A stretch of 64,000 nt of DNA from Pseudoxanthomonas wuyuanensis (GTDB lineage Bacteria > Pseudomonadota > Gammaproteobacteria > Xanthomonadales > Xanthomonadaceae). The position numbers and the translations under genes are program-made. The notes beneath the pieces were generated by a model. It had not been told where the DNA came from and did no database searches. It saw only the letters and a list, made by a program, of their open reading frames with translations. The DNA lies in assembly GCF_900215535.1 (NCBI RefSeq), contig NZ_OCND01000001.1, positions 248,001 to 312,000 on the forward strand. The letters are read 5' to 3'. Below, piece by piece: positions 62,948-64,000 of this stretch (position 1 is its first letter; each line of letters starts with the position of its first letter).

Positions 62948-64000
62948 GCGGGCAACTGCCTTTGCGGTTGGCACTGGTCGGCAACCCCAACTGCGGCAAG
63001 ACCGCGTTGTTCAACCAGCTGACCGGCAGCCGGCAGAAGGTCGCCAACTACGCCGGCGTCACCGTCGAGCGCAAGGAAGGCCGCCTGCACACCGCCGCCG
63101 GCAACAGCTATGCGGTGCTGGATCTGCCTGGCGCCTACAGCCTGCATGCGGCCAGCCTGGATGAGGCCATCACCCGCGATTTCTGTCGCGGTTTCCTGCC
63201 CGGCGAAGCCGCACCGGACGTGCTGGTCTGCGTGGTCGATGCGACCAACCTGCGCCTGCACCTGCGCTTCGTGCTGGAAGTGCGCGAACTGGGCAAGCCG
63301 ATGATCGTGGCCCTGAACATGGCCGACGCCGCGCGCCGCCGCGGTATCGGCATCGACCGCGCCGTGCTGGAAAAGGAACTGGGCGTGCCGGTGGTGGAAA
63401 CCGTTGCGGTCAAGCGCAATGGCGCCCGCTCGCTGATCGAACGGATCGACGAGATGGCCGCGCATCCGCGCGAGCCGCAGGCGACCCTGGGCGGGCAGGC
63501 CGATGTGCAGTCCGACCGCTACCATGAAGAGACCCGCCGTCTGTTGTCGCTGGCGGTGACCATGCCCACCCGCACCGCGAAGGTCGACGATGCGCTGGAT
63601 CGGTGGCTGCTGCATCCGGTATTTGGGCTGGCGGCGCTGGCGGTGGTGATGTTTTTGATCTTCCAGGCGGTGTATGCCTGGGCCACGCCGATGATGGACG
63701 CCATCGACGCCGGTACCGGCGCGTTGGGCGAGTGGGTCGGCGCAACGATGCCGGAAGGTCCGCTCAACAGTCTGCTGGTGGATGGCATCATCGCCGGCCT
63801 GGGCGGAGTGATCATCTTCCTGCCGCAGATCCTGATCCTGTTCGCCTTCATCCTGGCGCTGGAGGAAAGCGGCTACCTGCCGCGGGCGGCGTTCCTGCTG
63901 GACCGGATGATGGCCTCGGCAGGCCTGTCCGGGCGTTCGTTCATCCCGCTGCTGTCCAGCTTCGCCTGCGCCATTCCCGGCATCATGGCCACCCGCAGCA
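62944..64000 (+). CDS. feoB: ferrous iron transport protein B (partial)
   Basis: First 352 residues of the inner-membrane ferrous iron transporter. The N-terminal G-protein domain has the P-loop VGNPNCGKTALFNQLTG (about 13), switch region VTVERKEG, DLPGAYSL (G3, about 60) and NMAD (G4, about 127). A helical guanine-dissociation region follows, then membrane segments from about 222. The Gate motifs begin at about 300 (PLLSSFACAIPGIMATRS) when the window ends. No frameshift is seen in the visible part. Confidence 0.97.
   Translation, partial: MSGQLPLRLALVGNPNCGKTALFNQLTGSRQKVANYAGVTVERKEGRLHTAAGNSYAVLDLPGAYSLHAASLDEAITRDFCRGFLPGEAAPDVLVCVVDATNLRLHLRFVLEVRELGKPMIVALNMADAARRRGIGIDRAVLEKELGVPVVETVAVKRNGARSLIERIDEMAAHPREPQATLGGQADVQSDRYHEETRRLLSLAVTMPTRTAKVDDALDRWLLHPVFGLAALAVVMFLIFQAVYAWATPMMDAIDAGTGALGEWVGATMPEGPLNSLLVDGIIAGLGGVIIFLPQILILFAFILALEESGYLPRAAFLLDRMMASAGLSGRSFIPLLSSFACAIPGIMATRS

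Overview
The window is GC-rich chromosomal DNA from a gammaproteobacterium of the family Xanthomonadaceae; genus cannot be settled from sequence alone (Lysobacter, Pseudoxanthomonas, Luteimonas and Xanthomonas relatives all fit). The strongest sign is the arginine cluster. It encodes an N-acetylornithine carbamoyltransferase (argF'), an N-acetylcitrulline deacetylase (argE') and a fused N-acetylglutamate synthase/kinase (argB), the acetylcitrulline route known from Xanthomonas. A TrpR-like gene heading the his operon, GTAG-type REP hairpins and intergenic 7-bp repeats agree. No prophage, complete IS, CRISPR array or rRNA was seen.

Layout. 1-3.6 kb: end of an MFS exporter, sufE-like gene, cysS, and a small exported protein. 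3.6-14.9 kb: the arginine/proline cluster argF'-argG-argE'-argB-GNAT-argC-argH-(YCII)-proB-proA. It is preceded by a 30-residue leader peptide with an Arg-rich stretch and a perfect terminator that competes with an antiterminator, so it reads as an arginine attenuator. Unusual 7-bp tandem repeats in inverted arms sit between most of these genes, and a MITE-like element ends at the proA stop codon. 15-18 kb: a secreted M20-like protein and a CynX-type MFS carrier. 18.3-24.2 kb: pgaABCD for the poly-N-acetylglucosamine biofilm polysaccharide, with two CRP/Clp-type palindromes upstream. 24.5-28.6 kb: tRNA-Pro(CGG), hisS, a small lipoprotein and a 7TMR-DISM/GGDEF diguanylate cyclase. 28.7-36.3 kb: yerC-like regulator and hisGDCBHAF(IE), almost all overlapping. 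36.4-38.6 kb: a secreted metallophosphoesterase and a YdeI-family protein. 38.6-39.5 kb: a gene-poor stretch of hairpins, inverted repeats and a Fur-box-like site. 39.5-42.5 kb: an EamA exporter and the methionine-salvage genes mtnC, mtnD, mtnB. 42.6-47.2 kb: three sodium-linked carriers (SNF, NhaC, AGCS). 47.4-50.9 kb: a Nudix hydrolase, then serA divergent from a D-2-hydroxyglutarate-dehydrogenase-like flavoprotein across an 11-bp-arm palindrome. 51.2-53.4 kb: a DUF2388/DUF4105 exported pair. 53.5-62.6 kb: efpL, an SDR, and leucine/branched-chain catabolic genes (liuC, VOC, liuD, lipoprotein, liuE) translationally coupled to a PAS-GGDEF-EAL protein. 62.7 kb to end: feoA and the start of feoB behind a Fur-box-like site.

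The genes join amino-acid biosynthesis (Arg, Pro, His, Ser, methionine salvage) with c-di-GMP-linked surface behaviour (Pga, DGC, PDE, possible Clp sites). The most promising unreported features are the arginine leader/attenuator, the heptad-repeat hairpins (one is a perfect 29-bp inverted repeat that codes for the argF' tail and argG head) and the proA-end MITE. Functions are inferred from sequence motifs read by eye; no database search was run.
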